DNA of 56,324 bases from Oscillospiraceae bacterium (GCA_902778665.1 CACYYN010000015.1:1-56324); one strand, 5' to 3'. Counted from the first letter of the stretch, positions 24,667 to 34,706 are shown. Notes: generated by a model from the letters alone, not told the origin. Translations and numbers: made by a program.

Positions 24667-25524
24667 GGTTTTTATCAGATCGTAGAGTCTTTTATAGGAT
24701 TCATATCTGGTCGGGGCCAATGCGCCGGTGCGCACTGCACTTGAGATGGCACAGTCCGGTTCATTGAGGTGCCGGCAGTCCTGAAAACGGCAGGAACCGA
24801 AATACGGCTCGAAATCCGGGAAACAGTACTGCAGCTGTTCCGCCTCGATATCATCCACCATCTGCACTTCAAAAGACGCGAACCCCGGTGTGTCTGCCAC
24901 AAAGGTGGTGTCATCCAGCGGAAAGAACTCCACGTGGCGGGTTGTATGCTTCCCGCGCCCCAGCTTTTCGCTGATCTCGTCCGTTTTCAGAGCCAGGTCC
25001 GGAACAAGACAGTTGAGAATGCTGGATTTTCCGATTCCGGAATTCCCGGCAAAGGCACAGATCTTGCCCTGAATCAACCTCCGCAGAGTTTCAATCCCCT
25101 CTCCGGTGGCAGCACTGGTGCACACGGTGGGGAAACCGGATCTGGAATAGATGGCAAAGAGCTCATCTGCAGATACGAGATCGCATTTATTCAGGCAGAC
25201 GATCATCTCACAGTCCGCATGCCGGGCAATGACGGAGAACCGGTCGATGAGGAAGGGATCGGTCACCGGCTTTGCGGCACCGGCAATATAGACCATGGCG
25301 TCGATATTGGCCACAGCGGGACGGATGAAAGAATTCTTCCTTGGTGCGATGGCGTCAATCGTGCCGGTGGCGTCCGGCTGAAGAGAATAGGTCACATGGT
25401 CGCCCACAAGAGGTGACGTGCTGACATGGCGGAAGCGCCCCTTCGCCTTGCAGGTGATTCGGCGTGATCCGTCCGCCACGGTATAAAAGCCGCTGAGCGC
25501 CTTGATGATTGTACCTTCACCCAT
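24646..25524 (-). CDS. rsgA: Ribosome small-subunit maturation GTPase RsgA
   Basis: A 292-residue circularly permuted GTPase acting in 30S subunit maturation. Order: OB domain (1-65), G4 motif LNKCD, G1 GNSGIGKSSIL, G3 DTPGF, then a C-terminal zinc domain with C-R-F-Q-D-C-R-H and a later cysteine. It ends at a terminator. Its start overlaps the prkC stop by one base (TGATG), so it is translated by coupling. In Bacillus the same order prkC-rsgA is followed by rpe and thiN; here neither follows. Confidence 0.95.
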   Translation of the reverse strand: MGEGTIIKALSGFYTVADGSRRITCKAKGRFRHVSTSPLVGDHVTYSLQPDATGTIDAIAPRKNSFIRPAVANIDAMVYIAGAAKPVTDPFLIDRFSVIARHADCEMIVCLNKCDLVSADELFAIYSRSGFPTVCTSAATGEGIETLRRLIQGKICAFAGNSGIGKSSILNCLVPDLALKTDEISEKLGRGKHTTRHVEFFPLDDTTFVADTPGFASFEVQMVDDIEAEQLQYCFPDFEPYFGSCRFQDCRHLNEPDCAISSAVRTGALAPTRYESYKRLYDLIKTQSRNNY

Positions 25525-27233
25525 CAGTAGAAGATCCCTCCCGCGCCGCCGGAGGAAACCGTCAGCGTCACATTGGTAAGCTCCTCCACCTCGGCAAAGG
25601 CCACAACACTCTGGGAAATCACAGTGCCGGCATCATAGACGCTGGTGATCCGCTCACTGCCGCCGTAAGTCAGATTTGCATTGCGCAGTTTTTCGATGGC
25701 CGCATCCTCGGAAAGCCCTACCAGATTCGGCATGCGCACATAGCTGATCTGAACACCGCTGCTCACCGTGAGGTAGACCGTGGAACCTGCACTGATGCTC
25801 TCCCCCGCAGAGGGGCTTGATGAAATGACCAGATCCTTCGCAACGGTCTGTGAGGTCTGATTGGAGACCTCTACCACAAATCCGGCATTCTGCAGCACAC
25901 GCGTAGCCTCCCGGTAATCGGAGCCCACCACATTCGGCACCTCGCTGAGCACATATCCCGTGCTGACCGACAGCCGCACGGGCATGCCTTCATCCGTCAG
26001 CATCAGGCTTCTGCCGGCTACCGGGTCCTGAGCAAGCACCGTGCCCGCCGGGGTGGAGGTATCCACCACTTCCGTGACCGTGAATTTATAGCGCGAAGTG
26101 AGGGACACATCGTGGGAAATGGTGTCATAGCTGCTGCCGACAAAGTTGGGCAGCTCAACACGCTGCGCCTCGGTGAAAACGTCCCTCAGCCAGAAATTCC
26201 AGAGGAAGACGAACATCATCACAACCACGGCAAGCAGCGCAAAGGAACCTGTGGAAAACCCGATCCGGTTCGAGCGGCGCATAGACCGCACATACTCCCA
26301 CTTGGGGATATTGACCGTCGGCGTGACGGAAACCTTCAGAGGGCCACCCTCCTGCTCACCGAGGCCGTTTCTTGCCCGATTTTCCGCCTTGACGACCTTG
26401 TCGGTAAACCGGTTCAGAGCAGTTTTCAGTTCCTGGGAGGACTGATAGCGCTCCGCAGGGTCCACCGCCATGGCTTTCATGACAATGTTTTCAAATTCCT
26501 CCGGTACGTCCACATCAAAAGCCCGGACAGGCAGCAGAGAACCGGATTTCTGCTGCTGCAGAATCTCCATCGGGGTTTCCCCTGTATAGGGCTTGTAGCC
26601 GGTGAGCATCTCATACATGGAGACACCCAGAGAATAAACATCTCCCCTGGCATCCGCCTTTTTACCCCGAAGCTGTTCGGGAGCGATATAATGCAGAGAG
26701 CCGAGAGCCTCGCCTTTCGTCTCATTCAGCTCGTGCTGGAAGGCTGCAATGCCGAAATCTGCCACTTTGATGCTGCCGTTGGGCAGCAGCATAATGTTCT
26801 GGGGCTTGATGTCCCGGTGAATAATGCCTCGCTCATGGGCATGCTGGAGCGCGTCCGCAATCTGACGGGAAAAATGAAGCACCTGCTTCCAGGGGACGGG
26901 ATGCTTCCGCTCCATATACTGGCGCAGCGTAATGCCGGAGAGAAGCTCCATGACAAGATAGCTCAGATCTTCCGTCTGGCTGACGTCATAGATGGCTACG
27001 ATGCCCGGATGGGAAAGCTTTGCAACCGCATGGGCCTCGGCAAAAAACTGCCGGCTGATCTCCTCATCTCCGAAGAGTTCATCCCGCACGATTTTGACGG
27101 CAACCTCCCGGTTCAGCCGGGTATCCAGCGCACGGAAGACGATGGCCATGCCGCCTTCGCCGATTTTCTCCAGGATCTGATACCGGTCATCCAGCACCGT
27201 GCCCAGATATTTGGTGTAGGATTTCTCACTCAT
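25524..27233 (-). CDS. prkC: PASTA-domain Ser/Thr protein kinase (Stk1/PrkC type)
   Basis: A 569-residue membrane kinase that senses muropeptides or lipid II and controls cell-wall growth. Kinase domain 18-275 with GEGGMAIV, catalytic Lys47, HRDIKPQN (Asp141) and DFG (159-161), followed by a juxtamembrane region, one transmembrane helix at about 329-349, and three extracellular PASTA domains (about 355-425, 426-492 and 493-565). The family usually has two to five PASTA repeats. It directly follows its phosphatase gene and overlaps it by 4 bases (ATGA type), and overlaps rsgA by one base. Confidence 0.96.
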   Translation of the reverse strand: MSEKSYTKYLGTVLDDRYQILEKIGEGGMAIVFRALDTRLNREVAVKIVRDELFGDEEISRQFFAEAHAVAKLSHPGIVAIYDVSQTEDLSYLVMELLSGITLRQYMERKHPVPWKQVLHFSRQIADALQHAHERGIIHRDIKPQNIMLLPNGSIKVADFGIAAFQHELNETKGEALGSLHYIAPEQLRGKKADARGDVYSLGVSMYEMLTGYKPYTGETPMEILQQQKSGSLLPVRAFDVDVPEEFENIVMKAMAVDPAERYQSSQELKTALNRFTDKVVKAENRARNGLGEQEGGPLKVSVTPTVNIPKWEYVRSMRRSNRIGFSTGSFALLAVVVMMFVFLWNFWLRDVFTEAQRVELPNFVGSSYDTISHDVSLTSRYKFTVTEVVDTSTPAGTVLAQDPVAGRSLMLTDEGMPVRLSVSTGYVLSEVPNVVGSDYREATRVLQNAGFVVEVSNQTSQTVAKDLVISSSPSAGESISAGSTVYLTVSSGVQISYVRMPNLVGLSEDAAIEKLRNANLTYGGSERITSVYDAGTVISQSVVAFAEVEELTNVTLTVSSGGAGGIFY

Positions 27234-27973
27234 GGCTTAACCACCACTGCAATCGTCACATTATCTCCGGCGCCCCGCGCATAGGTCTGGGAAAGCAGAT
27301 CCCGGCAGCATTCTTCGGGATCAGGATGCAGGAGATACGTCTGTAGGATTTCATCATCGGTTACAAAGTTGGAAAGCCCGTCACTGCAGAAAAGAAGCAT
27401 ATCGCCGGACTGCATCTTGACTTCAAAGATATCCGCGTCCTCATAGACATCTCCGCCCAGCGCCCTGGTTATAATGTTCTTGCGGGGATGGGTTCTCGCT
27501 TCTTCCTTTGTGATAAGGCCGGCATTGACATAGGTCTGCACCAGGGAATGGTCTTCCGTGATCTGCACAATGGTCTTGCGGCCGGCAGAGAGCTGATAGG
27601 CACGGCTGTCACCCACGTTCACCAGGTAGGAGGTACCGGATTCTGACAAAATCCCGCCGACGAGAGTAGTTCCGAGGCCTGCATATTCCTCCGACATTTC
27701 GGAATACTGCAGAATGATGCTGTTAGCTTCCCGGCAGCCGTCCTGCAGGATTTTCCGGGTATCCATGAATCTTCTGATACGGGAGGTCAGCTTGCCGCGG
27801 ACATAGTTGCGAAAAGCCTCATCTGCCAGGTGCGACGCCAGACGGCCTGCGGCATGCCCTCCCATCCCGTCACACACAACGAGAAGGAGCACATCGCCGA
27901 TTTCTTCGATGGAAAAGCAGTCCTGATTTTCCTTACGAACGATTCCCTTGTCAGATATGCCGTAATACTTCAT
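27230..27973 (-). CDS. stp: PP2C-type Ser/Thr phosphatase (Stp1/PrpC type)
   Basis: A 247-residue Mn-dependent PP2C phosphatase that reverses PrkC phosphorylation. It has the metal-binding segments DKGIVRKENQDCF, VVCDGMGGHAAG (Asp35) and FCSDGLSN, and ends ARGAGDNVTIAVVV with the last Asp ligand. It overlaps rlmN by 4 bases upstream and prkC by 4 bases downstream. Confidence 0.95.
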   Translation of the reverse strand: MKYYGISDKGIVRKENQDCFSIEEIGDVLLLVVCDGMGGHAAGRLASHLADEAFRNYVRGKLTSRIRRFMDTRKILQDGCREANSIILQYSEMSEEYAGLGTTLVGGILSESGTSYLVNVGDSRAYQLSAGRKTIVQITEDHSLVQTYVNAGLITKEEARTHPRKNIITRALGGDVYEDADIFEVKMQSGDMLLFCSDGLSNFVTDDEILQTYLLHPDPEECCRDLLSQTYARGAGDNVTIAVVVKP

Positions 27974-29004
27974 TTTTCTCTGCTCTTTTCAAACTTTCTG
28001 CGGAGCTGACCGCAGGATGCATCAATATCTCCGCCCAGACGTCTGCGTACGGTGTAGTTTACGCCGGAATCCTCCAGCACTTTGATAAAGGCTTTCATAT
28101 GCCCCTGGGTGGAAGGCCCGTAACGGGATTCCTCCACATGATTCAGGGGGATCAGATTCACGTGGGCTCCGACACTGCGGGCACGCTCGACCAGAAGCTT
28201 TGCGTGCGGAAGCGTATCATTCACCCCGTCAATCATGGCGTATTCAAAAGAAACTCTTCTGCCTGTTTTTTCCGTATAATCCCTGCAGGCTTTCATGAGG
28301 GCGTCCACTCCCCTGCCCCGGTTGGCAGGCATGAGCCTGGAGCGTGTCTCGTCATCCGGTGCATGAAGGGATACCGCAAGCGTAAGCTGCAGGTCCTGCT
28401 GCGCCAGATCATCAAACCGCTCAATAATGCCGCAGGTGGAGAGGGAAACATGCCGCAAACTGAGATTGAAGACCTCCGGATGGTTCAGGAGGCGAAGGAA
28501 CCGCATCACATTGTCAAAATTATCCAGAGGCTCCCCTGTTCCCATCAACACCACATGAGAGATGGTCTCCCCGCTGTCCTTCTGGGAAAAAAGCACCTCA
28601 TTGAGCATTTCGGAGGGCTCCATCTGACGCACAAGCCCGCCGATGGTGGATGCGCAGAAAGCACAGCCCTGCCTGCAACCCACCTGGGTGGAAATACAGA
28701 CGGTGTTTCCGTAGCGGTATTTCATCACAACGGTCTCCACCGCATTCCCGTCGGAAAGGCCCCAGAGATACTTGATGGTTCCGTCTTTGGCGGAAACCTG
28801 CTTCCGCAGCACTTCCGGGCGATAGAGCGAGTATTCCTCCGCAAGACGCGTCCGGAGCTCCAGCGGGAGATTTTTCATCTCGTCAAAGGAGGAGACCCCC
28901 TTTGCCAGCCACTGGGACACCTGCTTTGCACGGAAAGCGGGAAAACCCTTTTCGCGGAAATCTGCCAGAATCTCCTCCGGCAGCATGGAGAGTATATCTT
29001 TCAT
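27970..29004 (-). CDS. rlmN: 23S rRNA (A2503-C2)/tRNA (A37-C2) methyltransferase RlmN
   Basis: A 344-residue radical-SAM methyltransferase that makes 2-methyladenosine at A2503 of 23S rRNA. The cluster cysteines Cys110, Cys114 and Cys117 lie in CRQGCAFCAST, and the methyl-carrying cysteine is in IDASCGQLRRKF near the C-terminus. GTGEPLDN and SLSTCGI are family motifs. It sits in the rsmB-rlmN-stp-prkC order typical of Bacillota, with 4-base overlaps on both sides. Confidence 0.96.
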   Translation of the reverse strand: MKDILSMLPEEILADFREKGFPAFRAKQVSQWLAKGVSSFDEMKNLPLELRTRLAEEYSLYRPEVLRKQVSAKDGTIKYLWGLSDGNAVETVVMKYRYGNTVCISTQVGCRQGCAFCASTIGGLVRQMEPSEMLNEVLFSQKDSGETISHVVLMGTGEPLDNFDNVMRFLRLLNHPEVFNLSLRHVSLSTCGIIERFDDLAQQDLQLTLAVSLHAPDDETRSRLMPANRGRGVDALMKACRDYTEKTGRRVSFEYAMIDGVNDTLPHAKLLVERARSVGAHVNLIPLNHVEESRYGPSTQGHMKAFIKVLEDSGVNYTVRRRLGGDIDASCGQLRRKFEKSREK

Positions 29005-30116
29005 TCCTTTTTCCTTAGCACACAGGCATAAAACCCGTCGGTTCCGTCCAGATGGGGCCAGAAGGTTTTTTCATCGATTCTGTCAAATCCGGCAAGGCTG
29101 TGGGCAACCTGCTCATTTTCCTCTTCAAAAACCGTACAGGTGGAGTAAAGCAGCTTTCCGCCGGGCGCAACATAACGCGCGACATTGTTCAGAATGCGCT
29201 TCTGAACAGCGGGAAGGCCAAGAATCTCCTCTTCGGTCTTCAGCCGAATTTCCGGCTTTTTCCGGATGACGCCGAAGCCGGAGCATGGCACATCGGCGAT
29301 CACCAGGTCAAAAGCACGGTCAAATTCACTCCGGTACTCCCCCGCATCACAGCAGAGCGTACGGATGATGCCGATACCGAGCCGGTCCGCTCCGGATCGG
29401 ATGAGAGAAAGCTTCTTTTCGTGAATATCACAGGAGAGGATGCTGCCGCGGTTTTCCATCAGCACGGATGCGGTAAAGGATTTTCCGCCGGGTGCCGAGC
29501 AGGCATCCAGCACACGCATACCCGGCTCGGGGTGTGCCATTTCCACGGACTGAAAAGCTGCAGCATCCTGAACGTATGTCTCCCCGGGCGCAAACGCAGC
29601 ATGATGCACGGTGGGAGGCTCCGCATTGTCTGCCTCCAGCAGCGCTTCCGTGAAAGCCCGGCCGTGGCGGGATATCATCCGATCCACAAACCAGTCCGGA
29701 TGGCTGAAGCGCACGGCAAGGTCGTCCGGGGTACGGACCCCGCCGGCGGCAATTTTTCGCAGCACTGCGTTGACAAGCCCGGAGGCGCTGGAATAGCCGG
29801 CAGTGCGGCAAAGCGAAACACTCTCGCTGACCGCTGCATGCACCGGGATTCTGTCACTGAACAGAATCTGGTAGGCTCCGAGCCGGAGAATATTCCGCAC
29901 GGTTCCGTCCAGCTTTTTCCGGCCGATGAGAAAGCTGTCGATGTTATAGTCCAGAAGCCTGTAATTCTGCAGGACTCCCAGAGCCAGATGGGACGCAAGA
30001 GCAGTCTCCCGTTCGTCCAGATCTTTTGATACACTGCTGATGGTCTGCTGGGACCATGCACCTGTCCGGAAGCATCGATCCAGCACCTTCAGGGCAGCTT
30101 TACGACCGTCTGCCAT
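29001..30116 (-). CDS. rsmB: 16S rRNA (C967-C5) methyltransferase RsmB-like
   Basis: A 371-residue RsmB. N-terminal NusB-like helical domain (1 to about 135), then a SAM-dependent methyltransferase domain with DACSAPGGKSF, VPCSGFGVIRKKPEIR (catalytic cysteine) and STCTVFEEENEQV (second cysteine). It is somewhat shorter than the usual 430-450 residues, mostly because loops after the second cysteine are trimmed; all catalytic residues are present. It starts in a one-base overlap with fmt's stop (TGATG). Confidence 0.93.
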   Translation of the reverse strand: MADGRKAALKVLDRCFRTGAWSQQTISSVSKDLDERETALASHLALGVLQNYRLLDYNIDSFLIGRKKLDGTVRNILRLGAYQILFSDRIPVHAAVSESVSLCRTAGYSSASGLVNAVLRKIAAGGVRTPDDLAVRFSHPDWFVDRMISRHGRAFTEALLEADNAEPPTVHHAAFAPGETYVQDAAAFQSVEMAHPEPGMRVLDACSAPGGKSFTASVLMENRGSILSCDIHEKKLSLIRSGADRLGIGIIRTLCCDAGEYRSEFDRAFDLVIADVPCSGFGVIRKKPEIRLKTEEEILGLPAVQKRILNNVARYVAPGGKLLYSTCTVFEEENEQVAHSLAGFDRIDEKTFWPHLDGTDGFYACVLRKKE

Positions 30117-31027
30117 CAGAGTTTATGGCCTCGCAGATAATCCGCTGCGTTCATACGCTTCTTGCCCGGGGCCTGAAGCTCCGTGATCAGAATCGTCTCC
30201 CCATCACCGCAGGCGATTTCAATCCCATCCTTGCCGGAGGCAACGATACTGCCGGGTTCTGAGGATGTGTGATGATCGGTCTTGCGGGCGGAAAAGATCT
30301 TCAGAACGCTGCCGCCCAGCTCTGCGGTTGCAACCGGCCAGGGCTGGAGGCCGTAAATCCACTTTATCACAGCACGGGCAGGCTTGGAAAAGTCAATGGG
30401 AGAGAGGCCCTTGTCAAGCATGGTGACATAGGTCGCTTCCTCGTGATTCTGCGGCGTTCTCGGAGCGGTGCCCGCCTCAATATCCTGAACTGTTCGGATC
30501 AGAAGCGATGCGCCGATCTCTTTCAATCTGTCATAGAGCTCGCCGGAGGTCTCATATTCCCCGATCTCCGTCTCCTCCTCATAGATGATATCTCCCGCAT
30601 CCATTTCGGAGGCGAGATACATGGTTGTTACTCCGGTTTTCGTATCTCCGTTCAGGACGGACCACTGGATCGGGGCAGCACCCCTGTATTGAGGGAGGAG
30701 AGAACCGTGAACGTTGATCGTGCCGAGAGGCGGCACGGCAAGCAGATCATCCGGCAGGATCCTGCCATAGGCAACCACCACCACGAGATCCGGTTTCAGA
30801 CTTTGGAGCGTGGCAAGGGCGGTGCCGTCCCGCATCTTTGTCGGCTGGAAGACCGGCAGATCATGCGCCAGCGCCAGCTGCTTCACAGGAGAGAAGGTTA
30901 CTTCCATACCTCTCCCTTTCGCTTTATCAGGCTGCGTGAAAACACCCACCACATCATAATGATTCTCCAGAAGGGCGTTGAGAGATGCGGAAGCGAATTC
31001 CGGTGTCCCCATAAATACGATGCGCAT
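30116..31027 (-). CDS. fmt: Methionyl-tRNA formyltransferase
   Basis: A 303-residue enzyme that formylates initiator Met-tRNA using 10-formyl-THF. Signature MRIVFMGTPEFA, the catalytic NVHGSLLPQYRGAAPI, and TGVTTMYL are present, followed by the C-terminal OB domain. I use ATG at 31027, 4 bases after the def stop, because GGGGAG lies 10 bases upstream; an in-frame GTG at 31045 would lie within def. Confidence 0.96.
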   Translation of the reverse strand: MRIVFMGTPEFASASLNALLENHYDVVGVFTQPDKAKGRGMEVTFSPVKQLALAHDLPVFQPTKMRDGTALATLQSLKPDLVVVVAYGRILPDDLLAVPPLGTINVHGSLLPQYRGAAPIQWSVLNGDTKTGVTTMYLASEMDAGDIIYEEETEIGEYETSGELYDRLKEIGASLLIRTVQDIEAGTAPRTPQNHEEATYVTMLDKGLSPIDFSKPARAVIKWIYGLQPWPVATAELGGSVLKIFSARKTDHHTSSEPGSIVASGKDGIEIACGDGETILITELQAPGKKRMNAADYLRGHKL

Positions 31028-31031
31028 CGGT

Positions 31032-31529
31032 TTAAAACTCCCCACTCTGAATTTCTTCTTCCGTGAGCATACGCTCTGCCAGAGACGTAAAGAGGATCCC
31101 GTTCAGATGATCGATTTCATGACAGAAGCAGCGGGCTGTAAGCCCCTCACCTTCCCGTTCAAACCAGTTTCCGTATCTGTCCTGTGCGCGAACGGTAACC
31201 TTCTCCGGGCGGGTGACAATGCCGAACTGATCCGGAACACTGAGGCAGCCCTCAGAGCCCCGCTGTTCGCCCTCGGCGGAGATAATCTCCGGATTGATCA
31301 GCTCAATGATAAATTCCTCTTCCCCTTCGGGTACGTTTGTCTCCACCACCAACACAACCCGGCGCAGCACACCGACCTGGGGCGCGGCAAGACCCACCCC
31401 ATTGGAGGTATTCAGGGTTTCTGCCATGTCATCGAGAAGGACATGCAGTCTGTTGTCAAATTTAACCACCGGACGGGAGGTCTTGTTCAGTGTAGGGTCT
31501 CCCTCCGTGAGGATATTCCGTAATGCCAT
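31032..31529 (-). CDS. def: Peptide deformylase
   Basis: A 165-residue metalloenzyme that removes the N-formyl group from new proteins. The three motifs are GVGLAAPQVG, EGCLSV and CHEIDHLNG; the last supplies two histidine ligands and the catalytic Glu, and the second the cysteine ligand. It pairs with fmt immediately downstream. AAAGGAAAC precedes ATG. Confidence 0.96.
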   Translation of the reverse strand: MALRNILTEGDPTLNKTSRPVVKFDNRLHVLLDDMAETLNTSNGVGLAAPQVGVLRRVVLVVETNVPEGEEEFIIELINPEIISAEGEQRGSEGCLSVPDQFGIVTRPEKVTVRAQDRYGNWFEREGEGLTARCFCHEIDHLNGILFTSLAERMLTEEEIQSGEF

Positions 31530-31563
31530 TTGTTTCCTTTCTTTCCCGCGGCAGCGTCAGATT

Positions 31564-33819
31564 TCAGAATTCCGGGTCGTTATCCGCATAAAAGGATATG
31601 CCCCGAAATCGTTTATCCGTGCTGCATTCTGTTATTACACCCGAGACTGCGCTTCGAATCGTCGCGTCCGCACTGCATTTGACCATCACCCGGTAGCGAA
31701 ACAGGTTATTCACCCGCACCACCGCAAGAGGTGTCGGCCCGAGAAGTTCTGTTTTCTTTCCGCTGCTGAGAAGGCCTGACAGTCTTTTCCGGATAAACCG
31801 GCAGGCTTCCACCACCAGATGTTCCACCGGACCGGAAGCCGTAATGGAAATCAGGTCTGTAAAGGGCGGAGACTCCTGCAGGGCTCTGATCCGGATCTCC
31901 GATTGATAAAAGGATTCATAATCCTGCTTTGCTGCCTGACGAATCACTTCATTGGTCGGGGTAAACGTCTGTATGACAGCTCGCCCTGCCTTTCTACCCC
32001 GGCCGCTTCTGCCGATGACCTGCGTAATCAGAGAAAAAGTTTTCTCCGCCGCCCGGAAGTCCCCGGAATAGAGGCTCTGGTCCGCTGAGAGAACACCCAC
32101 CAGCGTAACATTTTCAAAATTCAGCCCCTTCGTTACCATCTGGGTGCCGATCATAATCGGGATATTTTCCGTGCGGAAGCGCTCAAACACCTGTTCATGG
32201 GTCATGCTGGCCGACAGCACGTCCGCATCCATCCGGATCACGCCGGAATCCGGAAAAAGGCGGTGGAGCTCTTCTTCCACCAGCTGGGTTCCCGCACCCA
32301 CATATTTGAGAATCCCTCCGCAATCAGGGCAGGCATCGTCCACCCTGCGTGTATATCCGCAGTAATGGCAGATGAGACGCCGGTTTACGCTGTGATAGGT
32401 TAGGGAGACACTGCATTTCGGGCATTTATAAATATACCCGCACTCACCGCAGGTCACCAGTTTATGAGCCCCTCTCCGGTTGAGGAAGAGAATGCTCTGC
32501 TCACCCCGATCTATATTCGTCTGCAGCTCACCCCTGAGGAAGGAGCTGATGCTGCCGTCGTTGCCTGCGCGAAGCTCCTGCTTCAGGTCTACAACAGTGA
32601 CTTCGGGAAGCTCCATCTCATTAAAGCGCTTCCTGAGGACGAAACGGGAATATTTCCCTGTCTCTGCGAAATACCGGCTCTCCACATCCGGAGTAGCTGA
32701 GCCCAGCACCAGCAGGCATCCGCTTTTGTAGCAGCGAAACTTCGCCACATCCTTCGCGTCATACCGGGGAGTGTTTTCCGATCGGTAGGTGTCTTCCTGT
32801 TCCTCATCGATGATCAGCACGCCGAGATTCTCCACCGGGGCAAAAACAGCACTTCGCGTGCCGATTGCCACATGGGCTCTGCCGCTTTTCAGACGCTTCC
32901 ATTCATCATAGCGTTCGCCGGGAGAGAGGCTGGAATGAAGCACCGCTATATCATCGCCGAAATAAGACGAAAAGGTCTGCAGCATCTGGGGTGTGAGCGC
33001 AATTTCCGGCACCAGCAAAACAGCAGATTTCCCCCGCCGCAGGACGGAATCAATAAGCCTGATATAAACGCTCGTTTTCCCGCTTCCCGTGATTCCTTCC
33101 AACAGAGCAACGGAAGCCTTGTTCCGGCAGGAGAGCTCATCCAGCCCGTCAAAGGCCAGCTGCTGCTCATCGTTGAGCACAGGCATCGGCCTTCTCTCAC
33201 CTGCCGTAAAGGACGGAATGCGGAACACTTCCCGTGAAATCACTTCCGCGATACCGGATTCTACAATTTTGTTTGCTGTTGTACGTGCACAGCCCGTAAA
33301 CAGCAGCAGCTCGCGAAGGGGCATCTCCCCATAGGGCGAAAGTTCGGCAAGGAGCCTTGCCTGGGCAGGCGTTTTCTTCCGCATTGCCGCTGCCATGTCA
33401 GATGCCTCTTCTCCCGAGACGAGCAGACGTATGATTTCAACGGTCCTGTCCTGAACGCGCCGGTGCCCGTCACGGTCAAACCAGAGGCCTACCGGCAGCA
33501 TAGACCGGACTGCATCATATACCGTACAGAAAAATCGCTCACGCATAAAAAGAGCGAGCTGAATCTGCTGCTGCGTAAGCACCGGCTGAGAATCCAGCAC
33601 TTCCGTGACCTCTTTCAGTTTTTCCGGCTCGCAGTCCGACCGATCACGCAGAGCGAGGACAATCCCCTCTCTCCGTCTGTTCCCGGACGAGAACGGCACA
33701 TGCACCCGGACGCCGGGCACACACCCGGCAATAAGAGCGTCCGGAACACGGTAATCATAGGGTCTGTCGACCCAGTACGGAACGGAGGAAACGGCAATTC
33801 TGGCTATTGCGTCCGGCAT
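31564..33819 (-). CDS. priA: Primosomal protein N' (replication restart helicase PriA)
   Basis: A 751-residue superfamily-2 DNA helicase that reloads the replisome at stalled forks. N-terminal DNA-binding domain (1 to about 200), Walker A GITGSGKTSVYI (242-253), Walker B region IDEEQED, then eight zinc-binding cysteines in CGECGYIYKCPKC, CHYCG and CPDCG, and a C-terminal helicase lobe. Motif II reads DEEQ (338-341) instead of the usual DEEH. It follows rpoZ by only 8 bases; coaBC, normally between them in Bacillus, is missing. Confidence 0.95.
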   Translation of the reverse strand: MPDAIARIAVSSVPYWVDRPYDYRVPDALIAGCVPGVRVHVPFSSGNRRREGIVLALRDRSDCEPEKLKEVTEVLDSQPVLTQQQIQLALFMRERFFCTVYDAVRSMLPVGLWFDRDGHRRVQDRTVEIIRLLVSGEEASDMAAAMRKKTPAQARLLAELSPYGEMPLRELLLFTGCARTTANKIVESGIAEVISREVFRIPSFTAGERRPMPVLNDEQQLAFDGLDELSCRNKASVALLEGITGSGKTSVYIRLIDSVLRRGKSAVLLVPEIALTPQMLQTFSSYFGDDIAVLHSSLSPGERYDEWKRLKSGRAHVAIGTRSAVFAPVENLGVLIIDEEQEDTYRSENTPRYDAKDVAKFRCYKSGCLLVLGSATPDVESRYFAETGKYSRFVLRKRFNEMELPEVTVVDLKQELRAGNDGSISSFLRGELQTNIDRGEQSILFLNRRGAHKLVTCGECGYIYKCPKCSVSLTYHSVNRRLICHYCGYTRRVDDACPDCGGILKYVGAGTQLVEEELHRLFPDSGVIRMDADVLSASMTHEQVFERFRTENIPIMIGTQMVTKGLNFENVTLVGVLSADQSLYSGDFRAAEKTFSLITQVIGRSGRGRKAGRAVIQTFTPTNEVIRQAAKQDYESFYQSEIRIRALQESPPFTDLISITASGPVEHLVVEACRFIRKRLSGLLSSGKKTELLGPTPLAVVRVNNLFRYRVMVKCSADATIRSAVSGVITECSTDKRFRGISFYADNDPEF

Positions 33820-33827
33820 AATATGGG

Positions 33828-34091
33828 TCAGGCGTCCTGACTCTGCTCTTCGGGCTGTTCTGCCGGTTTAGCATCCCGTGCTTCTTTTTTCTCTTCGGGG
33901 CTCTTTTTCACAATTGTCAGTCTTCCGGTATAGACTTCATCAATCGCCTCAGAAACAGGCTTTCTGTCAGAGGGAGCCCCATCCTCAGAGGAAAGGGAAA
34001 GAGCTCTTGCTCTTCTTGCCACAAGATTTACCAGCTGATAGCGGCTGCCAACCTTTTTAACCAGTTCAGCCACCGGTGGATATAACATCAT
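33828..34091 (-). CDS. rpoZ: DNA-directed RNA polymerase omega subunit
   Basis: An 87-residue omega subunit that helps fold and assemble RNA polymerase around beta-prime. The conserved opening YPPVAELVKKVGSRYQLVNL, then VARRARAL and KPVSEAIDEVYTGRLTI are diagnostic. A charged tail (EEKKEARDAKPAEQPEEQ) is non-conserved. Standard position between gmk and priA. Confidence 0.93.
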   Translation of the reverse strand: MMLYPPVAELVKKVGSRYQLVNLVARRARALSLSSEDGAPSDRKPVSEAIDEVYTGRLTIVKKSPEEKKEARDAKPAEQPEEQSQDA

Positions 34092-34112
34092 GATGATTTA
34101 CACTCCTGAATC

Positions 34113-34706
34113 TTAATTCAAATAATTTTTTCTGTCTTCATAAAGGCAGTGGGATGCTGTGATAATAGCGGAGAGCTCCTCTGCAGCTGCATGGAGATCA
34201 CCGTTGACAATAATGTACTGATATTTGTGCGCCTGTTTGTACTCTTCCCTGGCCCGTTCAAGACGTTCCCGGATTTTCTCCGGAGACTCGGTACCTCTGC
34301 CGGTCAGCCGTTTTTCAAGCTCCTCCAGGGACGGAGAAACGACAAAAACAGAAACTGCATCCGGCTCCTTTTCCTTTACCTGAGCTGCACCCTGCACTTC
34401 GATGTCGAGAACCACATTCCAGCCATCAGCCTGCTTTTCTTCCACATAGGCTCTGGGGGTACCGTAAGAATTCCCCACGTAGGTGGCATGCTCCAACAGC
34501 TCGTTGTTCTCTGCCATTTCAGCAAATCGGGAGGGGGTGATGAAGAAATAATCTTCTCCGTCCACCTCGCCCGGTCTCGGAGACCTGGTCGTAACAGAAG
34601 TGGAGAAACAGAGATCATCTCTCATTTTCATGGTCTCCTCAATGAGGGTCGACTTTCCCACTCCGCTCGGTCCTGAAACAATAATGAGTTTTCCTTTTCT
34701 CTTCAC
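34113..34706 (-). CDS. gmk: Guanylate kinase
   Basis: A 197-residue kinase converting GMP to GDP. P-loop [10 protein letters not shown] (10-19), [17 protein letters not shown] for GMP binding, and [12 protein letters not shown]. It overlaps remA by 4 bases upstream and precedes rpoZ, the usual arrangement. Confidence 0.97.
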   Translation of the reverse strand: MKRKGKLIIVSGPSGVGKSTLIEETMKMRDDLCFSTSVTTRSPRPGEVDGEDYFFITPSRFAEMAENNELLEHATYVGNSYGTPRAYVEEKQADGWNVVLDIEVQGAAQVKEKEPDAVSVFVVSPSLEELEKRLTGRGTESPEKIRERLERAREEYKQAHKYQYIIVNGDLHAAAEELSAIITASHCLYEDRKNYLN

